Notes: generated by a model from the letters alone, not told the origin. 14,247 nt of DNA from Firmicutes bacterium UBA5227 (GCA_002409285.1 DHUT01000025.1:1-14247), one strand, 5' to 3'. Shown: positions 5,825 to 13,344, numbered from the stretch's first letter. Numbers and translations: made by a program.

Positions 5825-6754
5825 ATGATTGCAGAGAATTCAGATAATTACATTTTAGGGAATACTGATGAAATTCCTAAATTGGAACCTAATAAAGATA
5901 AAAGTTTTTGTTCTATACAATTGGATGATGTTAGGGGAATTTTAAAAAAACGTGAAAGGAATTCCCACAAGGGAACCTATGGGAAAGCAGGTTTTGTTTC
6001 GGGCTCAAAGGGAATGGCAGGCGCCGCCGTGTTAAATCTCAATGCTGCTCTCAGGTGTGGTTCGGGTCTTGTCAAAGCATTTATACCGGATGAGATATAT
6101 CCTGTTGTTGAATCCATGTCTCTGGAAAGTGTAACCTGCACTTACAATGAAAGCAATTTTTCTTTTGAAAAACTTCAAAATGAGATTGTTGATTATTGTG
6201 ATGTGGTGGCCACAGGCTCGGGTTGTACTAATGTGAGCTTCTATGGAAATATTTTGAAATATCTGCTGATAAATTTTACAAAGCCGCTTGTGATTGATGC
6301 TGAGGGCATAAATCAACTTAATCCGGAGCTGCTAAAGAGGCATAGGCAGCCGGTAGTACTTACACCTCACCATGGGGAAATGGCGAGACTTTTAAAAAAG
6401 GGCATTGATTATGTGGAGACTGATATTGTCCGCAGGTCATCGGATTTTTCATGCGAGTATAATGTGTTTCTTGTATTAAAGGGGCCACGAACTGTAATTG
6501 CATGCCCTGATGGAGAAGTATATGTTAATACCACCGGAAATCCGGGTATGGCAACTGCCGGCAGCGGCGATGTATTAACAGGAATTATTACGTCCTTAAT
6601 CGGACAGGGAATAGAAGTAAAAAAGGCAATAATAACCGGTGTATACCTGCACGGCTTAGCCGGTGACATAGGTGCCAAGTATAAGGGGGAATATTCTTTA
6701 GTTGCGGGGGACATAATAGACTTCCTGACTGATGCAATAAATAAAATAAGCTGA
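5825..6754 (+). CDS. nnrD: ADP-dependent NAD(P)H-hydrate dehydratase
   Basis: The 309-residue protein is the ribokinase-like dehydratase that repairs damaged NAD(P)HX back to NAD(P)H using ADP. Motifs include SHKGTYGKAG (47-56), VIDAEGIN (157-164), TPHHGEMARL (180-189) and GNPGMATAGSGDVLTG (238-253), the last holding the catalytic Asp at 249. The YjeF-type epimerase domain found in many bacterial fusions is absent, so this is the stand-alone form and an epimerase, if present, is elsewhere. About 30 unassigned residues precede the conserved core. ATG 5825 follows GGAGG at 5815-5819 by five bases; an upstream TTG at 5807 would include the binding site. It is convergent with the TVP38-like gene, 16 bases apart. 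Confidence 0.92.
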   Translation: MIAENSDNYILGNTDEIPKLEPNKDKSFCSIQLDDVRGILKKRERNSHKGTYGKAGFVSGSKGMAGAAVLNLNAALRCGSGLVKAFIPDEIYPVVESMSLESVTCTYNESNFSFEKLQNEIVDYCDVVATGSGCTNVSFYGNILKYLLINFTKPLVIDAEGINQLNPELLKRHRQPVVLTPHHGEMARLLKKGIDYVETDIVRRSSDFSCEYNVFLVLKGPRTVIACPDGEVYVNTTGNPGMATAGSGDVLTGIITSLIGQGIEVKKAIITGVYLHGLAGDIGAKYKGEYSLVAGDIIDFLTDAINKIS

Positions 6755-6770
6755 AAAATCTTTACAGGAA

Positions 6771-7424
6771 CTATTTATTTCTGAATATTATAAATGTAAC
6801 AATAATAAAAATCAGATATAAAACAAGCGGAACAAAAAATTCTGCGGAAAATGGATTAAAGACAGCTTTTCCCATAAAAATAACCGGTATCATTCCGGGA
6901 GTGATGCCTATCAATGTTCCAAGTATGTATTGCGGATAGTTCATTCCGGTTGAACCCATTAATATACTTGTGAGATCTGCCGGGGGACCTTTGACAATTC
7001 TCACAAGCATACTGCTCAATATGCTGTTTGAACTGCCAAATTCCATTACTTTATTAGCATACTTGTTTTTCCCCAACTTTTTAAATGTGTTTGTTTGTTT
7101 TATGCGCCTGCCTATAAAAAATCCCAGGGTCATTTCAACAGTAACGCCGATATAAGATATTATCACCGCATATAAAGGCGGAAGAATCATTCCTGCGGCA
7201 ATATACAGCACATTCAGAGGTATTACCATTACAATTGTCTTTATGACATATATAATCAAGATAACAATAAATGTCTTTGTATAAGATTCCTTCGTATCAT
7301 TCAATATGCCCGTTATTGTGTTTAATAAAACAGGACCAAGCCTTTTTATAAGTGGAATTGCTGCTATTAGTAATATGGCTGCCGCAATGATAATTAGTAT
7401 GTATAATTTTTTTCTGTTTTTCAT
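6771..7424 (-). CDS. TVP38/TMEM64 (VTT domain) family membrane protein
   Basis: The 217-residue protein is mostly hydrophobic. An N-terminal segment (7-25) is followed by several further membrane spans (~52-70, 74-105, 165-185, 196-214). The VTT-type core is visible: VIPLNVLYIAAGMI (67-80), GFFIGRRIK (101-109), a cytoplasmic-type basic loop, then RIVKGPPADLTSILMGSTGM (142-161) and GITPGMIP (173-180). Relatives (DedA/TVP38) are inner-membrane proteins linked to lipid scrambling and membrane homeostasis; the substrate is not evident. The start follows an AGGTG a few bases upstream. It lies 102 bases downstream of the DUF1836 gene on the same strand and might share its transcript. Confidence 0.85.
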   Translation of the reverse strand: MKNRKKLYILIIIAAAILLIAAIPLIKRLGPVLLNTITGILNDTKESYTKTFIVILIIYVIKTIVMVIPLNVLYIAAGMILPPLYAVIISYIGVTVEMTLGFFIGRRIKQTNTFKKLGKNKYANKVMEFGSSNSILSSMLVRIVKGPPADLTSILMGSTGMNYPQYILGTLIGITPGMIPVIFMGKAVFNPFSAEFFVPLVLYLIFIIVTFIIFRNK

Positions 7425-7526
7425 AATACACCTGAGTAGTTGATAATTTACTGTTTTTGCAATATCTACATACCCGTAGTCTTTACATATTCAAGAAATA
7501 ATATTTCGAATATTAAAGAAAATACT

Positions 7527-8102
7527 TTATTTATCTTTGGACTCTTTTCCACCTGATAAACGGTCTGTAAGTTTTTCGATAATTACTTTATAAGTGTTTG
7601 CCCGTGATGAAAGCAGCATAATGAAAAGAAATATAATCTCATCATCATCAAAATCCTTGCAGTCTTCATATATATTTTTTGCCAGATCTTCAAGGTCGTT
7701 TTTTAGCTTTAACACTTCCTCCCGCTCTGATGACAGAAAAACCTTGTACAACTCATTTATACTCTCATTAAAGTGTTTTTCCTCGTACCTATTCATTATA
7801 ATTTTTACATCTTCAAGAGGTAGTATCTGTTTTAAATAAAATATGTAAATTAAGGATATAATATGCTGAGGATAATATTTTTTGTTTTCTGGTTTTGGGA
7901 TAATCTCATGCTTAACATAGTTATTTATCATTGATTTAGTCAATATTTTATCCTTTGGATTGTTTGTATAATCTTCCAGATTATCATTTATGAATGAAAG
8001 AACCTGATCCATGTATAAATTTATATTTGGAACGTTTGTTTCATCAATTTGATTTAAGAACTCAGTATTATTTAAGAAATCTAACAGTTCTTTAATTTGC
8101 AT
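7527..8102 (-). CDS. DUF1836 family protein
   Basis: The 191-residue acidic protein matches the DUF1836 pattern: a segment LTKSMINNYVKHEIIPKP (54-71), then KKYYPQHIISLIYIFYLKQ (74-92) and LPLEDVKIIM (95-104). This resembles a MerR-like helix-turn-helix in which KYY precedes helices handling the next contact. The C-terminal half is helical with no recognisable ligand motif. It may be a small DNA-binding regulator, but no function is established that I know of. The start has AAGGAG six bases upstream and its own good promoter. It is divergent from the hemolysin III gene, whose promoter carries palindromes, so regulation of that neighbour is possible but unproven. Confidence 0.75.
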   Translation of the reverse strand: MQIKELLDFLNNTEFLNQIDETNVPNINLYMDQVLSFINDNLEDYTNNPKDKILTKSMINNYVKHEIIPKPENKKYYPQHIISLIYIFYLKQILPLEDVKIIMNRYEEKHFNESINELYKVFLSSEREEVLKLKNDLEDLAKNIYEDCKDFDDDEIIFLFIMLLSSRANTYKVIIEKLTDRLSGGKESKDK

Positions 8103-8131
8103 ATTATACTCCTTGGAATTATTTTACTAAT

Positions 8132-8160
8132 ATTATATGGCATTTAAAAATTTTTTTCAA
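8132..8160 (-). promoter_or_regulatory. Promoter of the DUF1836 gene
   Basis: On the minus strand TTGAAA (8160-8155) and a perfect TATAAT (8137-8132) are separated by 17 bases. The start codon is 29 bases further, preceded by AAGGAG. Confidence 0.75.
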
Positions 8161-8167
8161 GTAGGTA

Positions 8168-8196
8168 TTGACATTTTTCATAAATGGTAATATCAT
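8168..8196 (+). promoter_or_regulatory. Promoter of the hemolysin III gene
   Basis: Perfect TTGACA (8168-8173) and TATCAT (8191-8196) lie 17 bases apart. The predicted start near 8203 falls inside a palindrome. The -35 box is only eight bases from the -35 box of the divergent DUF1836 promoter, so one bound protein could affect both. Confidence 0.75.
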
Positions 8197-8223
8197 AACT
8201 ATATGATATAGTTTTAAAAACTA
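8197..8223. promoter_or_regulatory. Two overlapping palindromes at the hemolysin III start site
   Basis: AACTATA and TATAGTT (8197-8213, TGA spacer) form a perfect inverted repeat directly after the -10 box. TAGTTTT and AAAACTA (8209-8223, one-base spacer) form a second one that shares five bases with the first. The position suits a repressor operator. As RNA, only one of the two hairpins could form at a time. Confidence 0.5.
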
Positions 8224-8238
8224 CATGGAGGTGTTGTT

Positions 8239-8886
8239 ATGAATATTAATTCTGATAAAAAAGAATTAACAAGTGCTTTTACGCACTTAGGGGGAGCCAT
8301 ATTTGGAGTTGTGGGAACAGTGTTGCTTTTAAATACAAAAATTTCTAATGACGTAACATCAATGGCTTTCATGATATTTGGCATTAGCATGATTTTAATG
8401 TATTCAACAAGTACAGCGTACCATTTTATTGACAAGTCAAAGCAAAAAGCCAAGCTTATAATGAGAAAGCTTGACCACATTATGATATTTGTCTTTGTGG
8501 CAGGAACCTACACACCCATATGTCTGATTACACTTAACGGAAGTGTGGGTTACAGGCTTTTGGCGTTGGTTTGGTCAATAACTCTTGCAGGTGTTTTCAT
8601 TAAGCTGTTTTGGATTACTGCTCCAAGCTGGGTCAGCTCCCTGTTGTACATTTTGATGGGATGGGTTGCTGTATTTGTTTTATCTCCCCTTAAAAATACA
8701 ATGGCACCCGGAGGAATGTACTGGCTATTCGCAGGCGGAGTACTTTATACAATAGGAGGGGTAATTTATGCTCTTAAGAAACCGAATATAAATAGTAGCT
8801 ATTTCGGATTCCACGAGTTGTTCCACATATTTGTGCTTGCAGGTTCTTTATGCCACTATGTAATGATGTACTTTTACATAGGATAA
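8239..8886 (+). CDS. Hemolysin III / PAQR family integral membrane protein
   Basis: The 215-residue protein has about seven membrane spans and the family's metal-site pattern: STSTAYH with H62 at the end of an early span, LDH with D79 in the next, and HELFH with H192 and H196 in the last. The family is named for a Bacillus cereus haemolysin but most bacterial members are not toxins; relatives of adiponectin receptors are thought to hydrolyse or sense lipids. GGAGGTG at 8227-8233 sits six bases before the ATG. Its stop codon directly abuts the stop of tag on the other strand, with no room for a terminator. The palindromes at its promoter suggest tight control. Confidence 0.9.
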   Translation: MNINSDKKELTSAFTHLGGAIFGVVGTVLLLNTKISNDVTSMAFMIFGISMILMYSTSTAYHFIDKSKQKAKLIMRKLDHIMIFVFVAGTYTPICLITLNGSVGYRLLALVWSITLAGVFIKLFWITAPSWVSSLLYILMGWVAVFVLSPLKNTMAPGGMYWLFAGGVLYTIGGVIYALKKPNINSSYFGFHELFHIFVLAGSLCHYVMMYFYIG

Positions 8887-9435
8887 TCAGTGCTTGAAGC
8901 AGTAAGTAAGGTGGTCGTTAATTATACCTGTTGCCTGGAGATGAGCATAGATTATTGTTGAGCCGAGGAACTTGAAACCTCGCTTCTTTAAATCCTTGCT
9001 TACTTTGTCTGAGAGCTCAGAGGTAGCAGGTACTTCTGAAATATTATTCCAGCTGTTAACAATGGGGCGGTTATTTACAAATGCCCAGATATATTTGTCG
9101 AAGCTTCCAAATTCACTTTGAATTTCAATAAAGCATCTGGCATTGTTTACAGATGCTTCAATTTTTTTTCTGTTTCGGATGATTCCTTCGTTTTGCAGAA
9201 GCTCTTCAACCTTTTTATCATCATATTGTGAAACCTTGTCAACATCAAATTCGTCATAGGCTTTTCTGTAATTCTCTCTTTTTTTAAGCACCGTCAGCCA
9301 GCTCAATCCAGCCTGAGCAGACTCTAAAACTAAAAACTCAAAATGCTTTTTTTCATCATGCACGGGTACTCCCCATTCCTCATCATGATATTTAACATAT
9401 AATTCATCATTTCCACACCAAGAGCATCTGTTCAT
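8887..9435 (-). CDS. tag: DNA-3-methyladenine glycosylase I
   Basis: The 182-residue protein is the constitutive-type Tag glycosylase that removes 3-methyladenine from alkylated DNA, starting base excision repair. Zinc ligands match the Escherichia coli numbering exactly: C4, H17, H175 and C179. E38 and W46 of the base-binding pocket are also present (LESAQAGLSW, 37-46). Length and the N-terminal RCSWCGND are typical. Start 9435 follows GAGG with eight bases between. It has its own promoter and is divergent from the secreted peptidase gene; the 3' end abuts the hemolysin III gene. Confidence 0.96.
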   Translation of the reverse strand: MNRCSWCGNDELYVKYHDEEWGVPVHDEKKHFEFLVLESAQAGLSWLTVLKKRENYRKAYDEFDVDKVSQYDDKKVEELLQNEGIIRNRKKIEASVNNARCFIEIQSEFGSFDKYIWAFVNNRPIVNSWNNISEVPATSELSDKVSKDLKKRGFKFLGSTIIYAHLQATGIINDHLTYCFKH

Positions 9436-9460
9436 AAATTAACCTCTGTGTTTTTTGTTT

Positions 9461-9489
9461 AGTATAACACCTCTTAATCAACAAAACAA
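9461..9489 (-). promoter_or_regulatory. Promoter of tag
   Basis: On the minus strand TTGTTT (9489-9484) and TATACT (9466-9461) are 17 bases apart, placing the start near 9454, about 20 bases before the tag start codon. Confidence 0.6.
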
Positions 9490-9560
9490 TAAAATTTATT
9501 TAAGCGGTTCAAAATTCAAGAATTTATTGTTGGCTTACAGTAATTGACAAAAAACTTTTA

Positions 9561-9589
9561 TTGACTTTTTAAATAAGCCTTGATAGAAT
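9561..9589 (+). promoter_or_regulatory. Promoter of the SH3-NlpC/P60 gene
   Basis: TTGACT (9561-9566) and TAGAAT (9584-9589) are 17 bases apart. The leader to the ATG at 9722 is then about 126 bases, unusually long for this window. A second TTGACA lies 17 bases further upstream (9544-9549) but has no good -10. Confidence 0.6.
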
Positions 9590-9689
9590 ATTAAAGGTAC
9601 AATTTTTAAGAAGATTGTGCTTACATAATTATCGTTATTCTCTTTGGAGTTTTATTCATAGATAACTACTATACTAATGAAAAGGATAA

Positions 9690-9708
9690 ATAATTGATTT
9701 TCAATTAT
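9690..9708 (+). promoter_or_regulatory. Leader hairpin just before the ribosome binding site
   Basis: ATAATTGA and TCAATTAT pair perfectly around a TTT loop, ending 13 bases before the ATG at 9722. The only ribosome binding site nearby is the weak GGATGA at 9712-9717. The hairpin could influence access of ribosomes, though its stem is AT-rich and weak. Confidence 0.35.
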
Positions 9709-9721
9709 GTTGGATGATTAA

Positions 9722-10510
9722 ATGAATTTATTTAGGAAAACGCTTTTAACGGTTGCTATTTTATCTGTTTTATTATGCAATGCCGCATTTGCAGATGAAA
9801 TAACTGACACCGACCAAAATGCAGAAGGTAATGTACAGGATGTAGTGCAAGAAAAGCAAAATGAAGAAAATATTTCTGAAGAAGAGCAAACTAATGAAAA
9901 GGGAACGGTTGCGGTGGATATCTTAAATATAAGAAGCGGTCCATCAACTGATACAGAAATACTGGGCAAGCTGTCGTTTGGGACAACCCTTGAACTTCTT
10001 TCAGAAAATGGAGATAATGAAATTTGGTATGAAATTAACTTTGATTCTAAGACTGCATATGTATGTGGTGAATATATAAATATCATTGATGGCAATTCGA
10101 TACTGGATTCAATATTGGCTGATGTACAAAGTTCGGGAAATGTTAGTGTTGTGGAATTTGCAAAAAAATATATCGGAACTCCCTATTTATCCGGAGGGAG
10201 CACACCTGCAGGATTTGACTGTTCAGGCTTTGTCCAATATGTAATGTCTAATTTCGGAATAAAGTTGCCTCGTACTTCAACGGATCAATATTCTATCGGA
10301 GTCAGGGTGGACAAGTCGCAGCTTGTTCCGGGGGATTTGGTGTATTTTAAGTATTCGGCTGGCGCCGGAAGATTGAACCATGTTGGGATTTATGTAGGCA
10401 ATGGTAACTTTATTCATTCCACAGTGCCCGGACAGACGGTTAGAATTGATACATTGACATCAGGATATTTTTCTAATTATTACTACGGAGCCACAAGGGT
10501 AATTAAATAA
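9722..10510 (+). CDS. Secreted SH3-NlpC/P60 peptidoglycan endopeptidase
   Basis: The 262-residue protein starts with a signal peptide (positive N-terminus, hydrophobic 8-19, likely cut after AFA at 22-24). An acidic low-complexity linker (~25-60) follows, then one bacterial SH3 domain (62-122, with LNIRSGPSTD) and a C-terminal NlpC/P60 domain (~143-262). The catalytic set is intact: C167 in FDCSGF, H220 in LNHVGIY and H232 in FIHS. Such enzymes cut peptide stems of peptidoglycan, usually between D-Glu and the diamino acid, in wall remodelling; the SH3 domain targets the wall. The start codon has only a weak ribosome binding site. It is followed by a strong terminator, so it is probably transcribed alone. 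Confidence 0.93.
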   Translation: MNLFRKTLLTVAILSVLLCNAAFADEITDTDQNAEGNVQDVVQEKQNEENISEEEQTNEKGTVAVDILNIRSGPSTDTEILGKLSFGTTLELLSENGDNEIWYEINFDSKTAYVCGEYINIIDGNSILDSILADVQSSGNVSVVEFAKKYIGTPYLSGGSTPAGFDCSGFVQYVMSNFGIKLPRTSTDQYSIGVRVDKSQLVPGDLVYFKYSAGAGRLNHVGIYVGNGNFIHSTVPGQTVRIDTLTSGYFSNYYYGATRVIK

Positions 10511-10514
10511 GTGC

Positions 10515-10542
10515 AAGCGGTTAAATATTTTAGCCGCTTTTT
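10515..10542 (+). terminator. Intrinsic terminator after the NlpC/P60 gene
   Basis: AAGCGGTTAAA (10515-10525) pairs with TTTAGCCGCTT (10529-10539) with one T-G wobble and a three-base loop, followed by three T residues. It begins five bases after the stop codon. Confidence 0.8.
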
Positions 10543-10565
10543 GATATCAGAATATTTAGTAAAAT

Positions 10566-10585
10566 ATCCTGCTTACAGGATTTTT
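10566..10585 (+). terminator. Second terminator-like hairpin
   Basis: ATCCTG and CAGGAT pair around a CTTA loop and are followed by TTTT. It may back up the first terminator, or act in the leader of the short frame that follows. Confidence 0.45.
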
Positions 10586-10606
10586 GTAGATTTTGGAGGA
10601 GTTGTT

Positions 10607-10654
10607 TTGGTTCAGCCGGACAGATCTGTTGAAAAAGGTAATAAATTAGGATGA
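10607..10654 (+). other. 15-codon frame with a strong ribosome binding site
   Basis: GGAGGAG at 10595-10601 is followed five bases later by TTG and 15 codons (MVQPDRSVEKGNKLG) before TGA. It has a better ribosome site than the NlpC/P60 gene just upstream. It may be the stub of a lost gene, a tiny peptide, or chance; I do not recognise the sequence. Confidence 0.2.
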
Positions 10655-10657
10655 TTC

Positions 10658-10663
10658 TATAAT
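10658..10663 (+). promoter_or_regulatory. Possible -10 box for the universal stress protein gene
   Basis: A perfect TATAAT lies 75 bases before the ATG at 10738, but the -35 position 17 bases upstream (AAGGTA) is poor and the TTGAAA at 10629 is 23 bases away. A TTGTTT-18-TATATA pair (10687-10716) is too close to the ribosome site to be convincing. If this box is used, an activator is likely. Confidence 0.25.
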
Positions 10664-10737
10664 TTTATGAGTTTTATGCAAAGTTATTGTTTAGATGAAC
10701 AAAGAGTGGATATATAAAAAATAATAGGAGGGATGTT

Positions 10738-11223
10738 ATGAAAAAAATATTAGTGCCCGTTGATGGTTCAAATGCATCTATTAGTGCTGTTAAGAAATCA
10801 ATTGAGGTAGGGAGAAAATTTGATTCAGCCATAAAACTCATATCTGTGGTTAAACCATCTGAAATTAGGGAAAGAGAAAGAAATGAAAATATGTGGAATG
10901 CTGTAGATGGTTCACTGATAAGTACCGATGCAGAACTGGAGAAAAAACTTTCTAACATATATGTTGAAAGTTCGCAGTCTCTGCTAAATCAAATAGTTTC
11001 AAGACTGGATTTCAGCGGTATCTCCGTGGAGAAAGAAGTATTAATTGGCGAACCATTTGAAAAAATTGTGGAAGCTGCAAAGAATGGTAACTATGATTTA
11101 ATAATAATGGGAAACAGGGGGTTTTCTAAAATAAAGCGTTTCTTTGTGGGCTCTGTTACTCAAAGGGTAATTTCGGAAGCACCTTGTCCTGTGCTGGTTA
11201 TCAAAAGTAATTTTGAACCGTAA
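10738..11223 (+). CDS. Universal stress protein, UspA family
   Basis: The 161-residue single-domain protein has the UspA fold: an ILVPVDGS strand (4-11), central helices, then the ATP-binding signature G125-x2-G128-x9-G138-S139 and the closing strand PVLVIK. The complete signature suggests an ATP-binding member rather than the UspA type that does not bind nucleotide. A family-typical variable loop of about 30 residues (39-70) is rich in E and R. The role is general stress tolerance or signalling in the cytoplasm; no specific partner is visible. AGGAGGG at 10726-10732 sits well placed before the ATG. A strong terminator follows the gene. Confidence 0.93.
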   Translation: MKKILVPVDGSNASISAVKKSIEVGRKFDSAIKLISVVKPSEIRERERNENMWNAVDGSLISTDAELEKKLSNIYVESSQSLLNQIVSRLDFSGISVEKEVLIGEPFEKIVEAAKNGNYDLIIMGNRGFSKIKRFFVGSVTQRVISEAPCPVLVIKSNFEP

Positions 11224-11236
11224 ATTGTCCTATATG

Positions 11237-11277
11237 AAGCTATCTTTGAAAAGCATAAAATTCAAAGATAGCTTTTT
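11237..11277 (+). terminator. Strong intrinsic terminator after the stress protein gene
   Basis: AAGCTATCTTTGAA (11237-11250) and TTCAAAGATAGCTT (11261-11274) form a perfect 14-base-pair stem with a 10-base loop, followed by TTTATTT. Confidence 0.92.
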
Positions 11278-11315
11278 ATTTGAGAAAAATGTTGGGTTAA
11301 TCATATGCCTTTTTA

Positions 11316-11344
11316 TTGAATTCTTTTTAGTTTTGTAATATAAT
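11316..11344 (+). promoter_or_regulatory. Promoter of the GGDEF/HD-GYP gene
   Basis: TTGAAT (11316-11321) and perfect TATAAT (11339-11344) lie 17 bases apart, giving a ~33-base leader to the ATG at 11384. It sits directly after the preceding terminator, so the gene is an independent unit. Confidence 0.7.
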
Positions 11345-11383
11345 TACAATAATACATATTTATGTGAACAGGTGGGGATAAAA

Positions 11384-13249
11384 ATGACAACAGATGCTGA
11401 CCGGCATACGCATGCTATCCTTGATAAACGTTTTATTGATGACAATTTTCACAAACAGTTATTTGAAAATTTGCCGATTGGATACGCACTTTTCAAAATA
11501 ATTTACGACGAAAAAGGTATACCTTATGATTATGAATTTAAAGAAGTAAATTCTATTTTTGAAGAGAAAACAGGATTAAACAGAGATGGAATATTAGGAG
11601 AAAGACTTGCAGAGGTTTTTAATTTAAACAATGAATCTTTAAAGTTAAATACTTTCGTTATGAAGTCAGTGACGGAAGGAAAACAGGAAGCTGAATTTTA
11701 CTATAAGGATGTTAGCAGATGGTACAGAACAAGTTTGTATTATCCGGGGGGAAATTACGTAGTAATGTACCTGATAGACATAACCTATGAAAAAAATCAA
11801 TTGATTGAGTTAGAGCACAGCCGGAGAAGGATGGAAAATATAATTGAAGGCACAAATGTCGGAACGTGGGAGTTGAACTTGGAAACAGGTGAGAGGTTTT
11901 ATAACCGGCGCTGGACAGAAATGCTGGGATATACATTAGAAGAATTGGAACCTATAAATGATAAAACCTGGCATAAGCTGGTTTATCCTGAAGATATAAA
12001 GGCACAGTTAGACAGGGATAAAAAATTATATAATAAAGAAATAGAATTTTATGATGAAGAATACCGAATGATACATAAGAACGGAAGTATTGTGTGGATA
12101 CAAGACAGAGGCAAGGTTATTTCCTGGACAAAAGACGGAAAACCGCAAATAATCAGCGGAACCCATACTGATATAACAAAACGGAAGAACTTAGAGCTTG
12201 CTTTGGAGCATGTGAGCTATTGCGACCAACTGACGGGTCTTTATAACAGAAGGTATTTTGAGGATAAATTAAAGGAAGCCGATGTGCCTGACAACCTTCC
12301 TATCACGCTGATAATGGCAGATGTTAACGGCTTGAAGCTTGTTAATGATTCCTTCGGTCATAGGCTTGGAGATGAACTTCTAAAGAAAACTTCTATGATT
12401 TTAAAGAAGGGATGCAGAAAGAAGGATATTATTTCGCGGCTTGGAGGAGATGAGTTTGTTGTTATATTAACCCAGACAAGCTCTTTACAGGCAGAGCAAA
12501 TAATTAAGAGAATAAATTCAATTGCCTCAAATGAAAAGGTAGGATCTATAGATATTTCCATTTCCTTTGGGTATAAAACAAAAAAAAATTCAGGGGAAAG
12601 TATTCAGGACACGTTAAAAAATGCGGAAGATTATATGTACAGGCACAAACTATATGAGAGCTCAGATGTACGTAACAAAACTATAAACCTGATTATGAAT
12701 ACTCTATATGAAAAGAGCTACATGGAAATGCTTCATTCCAGGAGGGTAAGTGAAATATGTGCCGCTCTGGCAACCAGAATGAATTTTGAACAAGGCAAAA
12801 TAAATCAAATGAGAATGGCAGGTCTTATGCATGATATTGGTAAAATGGGTATAGATGAAACTATTCTGAATAAACCTCAGAAATTAAATGATGAGGAAAG
12901 AAGGGAAATAAGGAGACATTCTGAAATTGGGTATAGAATACTGAGTTCTTCAAATGAATTTTCTGAGATTGCCGAGTACGTCCTTAAGCATCATGAAAGG
13001 TGGGATGGCAAAGGATATCCCGGAGGGTTTAAGGGAGAGGAAATATCTGTTCAGGCAAGGATAATTGCAATAGCTGATGCATACGATACTATGACAAGCG
13101 ACAGACCATACAGAAAGAGTCTGCGTATAGAGGATGCATTGGCGGAACTTAAAAGATGTTCGGGAACACAGTTTGATGCATACATTGCAAGTGTTTTAAT
13201 AGATATGGTTATGGAGCAGCAAGCTGATGGTTCTGCCAACACATGGTAA
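11384..13249 (+). CDS. PAS-PAS-GGDEF-HD-GYP cyclic-di-GMP enzyme
   Basis: The 621-residue soluble protein has two PAS sensor domains (~15-135 and ~146-268, the second ending in GTHTDIT as in PAC motifs), a GGDEF diguanylate cyclase domain (~275-430) and an HD-GYP phosphodiesterase domain (~440-610). The GGDEF active motif is intact (354-358), and the RKKD inhibitory site (345-348) sits exactly five residues before it. The HD-GYP metal residues are present: H483-D484 in HDIGK, H536-H537, and GYP at 544-546. Both synthesis and breakdown of cyclic-di-GMP are therefore possible. There are no membrane spans, so the PAS domains probably sense a cytoplasmic signal or cofactor. ATG 11384 is preferred over GTG 11372 because AGGTGGGG lies just before it. 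Confidence 0.95.
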   Translation: MTTDADRHTHAILDKRFIDDNFHKQLFENLPIGYALFKIIYDEKGIPYDYEFKEVNSIFEEKTGLNRDGILGERLAEVFNLNNESLKLNTFVMKSVTEGKQEAEFYYKDVSRWYRTSLYYPGGNYVVMYLIDITYEKNQLIELEHSRRRMENIIEGTNVGTWELNLETGERFYNRRWTEMLGYTLEELEPINDKTWHKLVYPEDIKAQLDRDKKLYNKEIEFYDEEYRMIHKNGSIVWIQDRGKVISWTKDGKPQIISGTHTDITKRKNLELALEHVSYCDQLTGLYNRRYFEDKLKEADVPDNLPITLIMADVNGLKLVNDSFGHRLGDELLKKTSMILKKGCRKKDIISRLGGDEFVVILTQTSSLQAEQIIKRINSIASNEKVGSIDISISFGYKTKKNSGESIQDTLKNAEDYMYRHKLYESSDVRNKTINLIMNTLYEKSYMEMLHSRRVSEICAALATRMNFEQGKINQMRMAGLMHDIGKMGIDETILNKPQKLNDEERREIRRHSEIGYRILSSSNEFSEIAEYVLKHHERWDGKGYPGGFKGEEISVQARIIAIADAYDTMTSDRPYRKSLRIEDALAELKRCSGTQFDAYIASVLIDMVMEQQADGSANTW

Positions 13250-13319
13250 GCAGTATTATTGTATAGAAGTATAGATAGAATTAATATCTTGAAAATTATT
13301 TCTGAATAAAGTATACTGG

Positions 13320-13343
13320 TTAGTATGTAATACTAAGTTTTTT
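13320..13343. promoter_or_regulatory. Palindrome before degV: operator and/or terminator
   Basis: TTAGTAT (13320-13326) and ATACTAA (13330-13336) are perfect inverted repeats with a GTA spacer, followed by G and six T residues. The site lies 71 bases after the GGDEF/HD-GYP gene, and a TATAAT (13345-13350) for degV follows at once. It may therefore be an AT-rich terminator for the upstream gene, an operator over the degV promoter, or both. An AGTATACT palindrome lies just upstream (13310-13317). Confidence 0.5.
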
Positions 13344-13344
13344 G

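Noticed and set aside
6736..6779. AATAAATA/TATTTATT inverted repeat between nnrD and the TVP38-like gene
   Set aside because: All A and T with a loop of about 28 bases; not a credible terminator. The 16-base gap between the convergent genes has no better hairpin.
7500..7514. AATATT/AATATT inverted repeat as a terminator of the DUF1836 gene
   Set aside because: The six-base-pair stem is entirely A and T and is not followed by a clear T-run on the minus strand; such repeats are common by chance in this AT-rich gap.
9488..9525. AT-rich palindromes between tag and the NlpC/P60 gene
   Set aside because: AATAAA/TTTATT and AAATTC/GAATTT are short and made mostly of A and T, as expected by chance; no positional logic relative to either start site.
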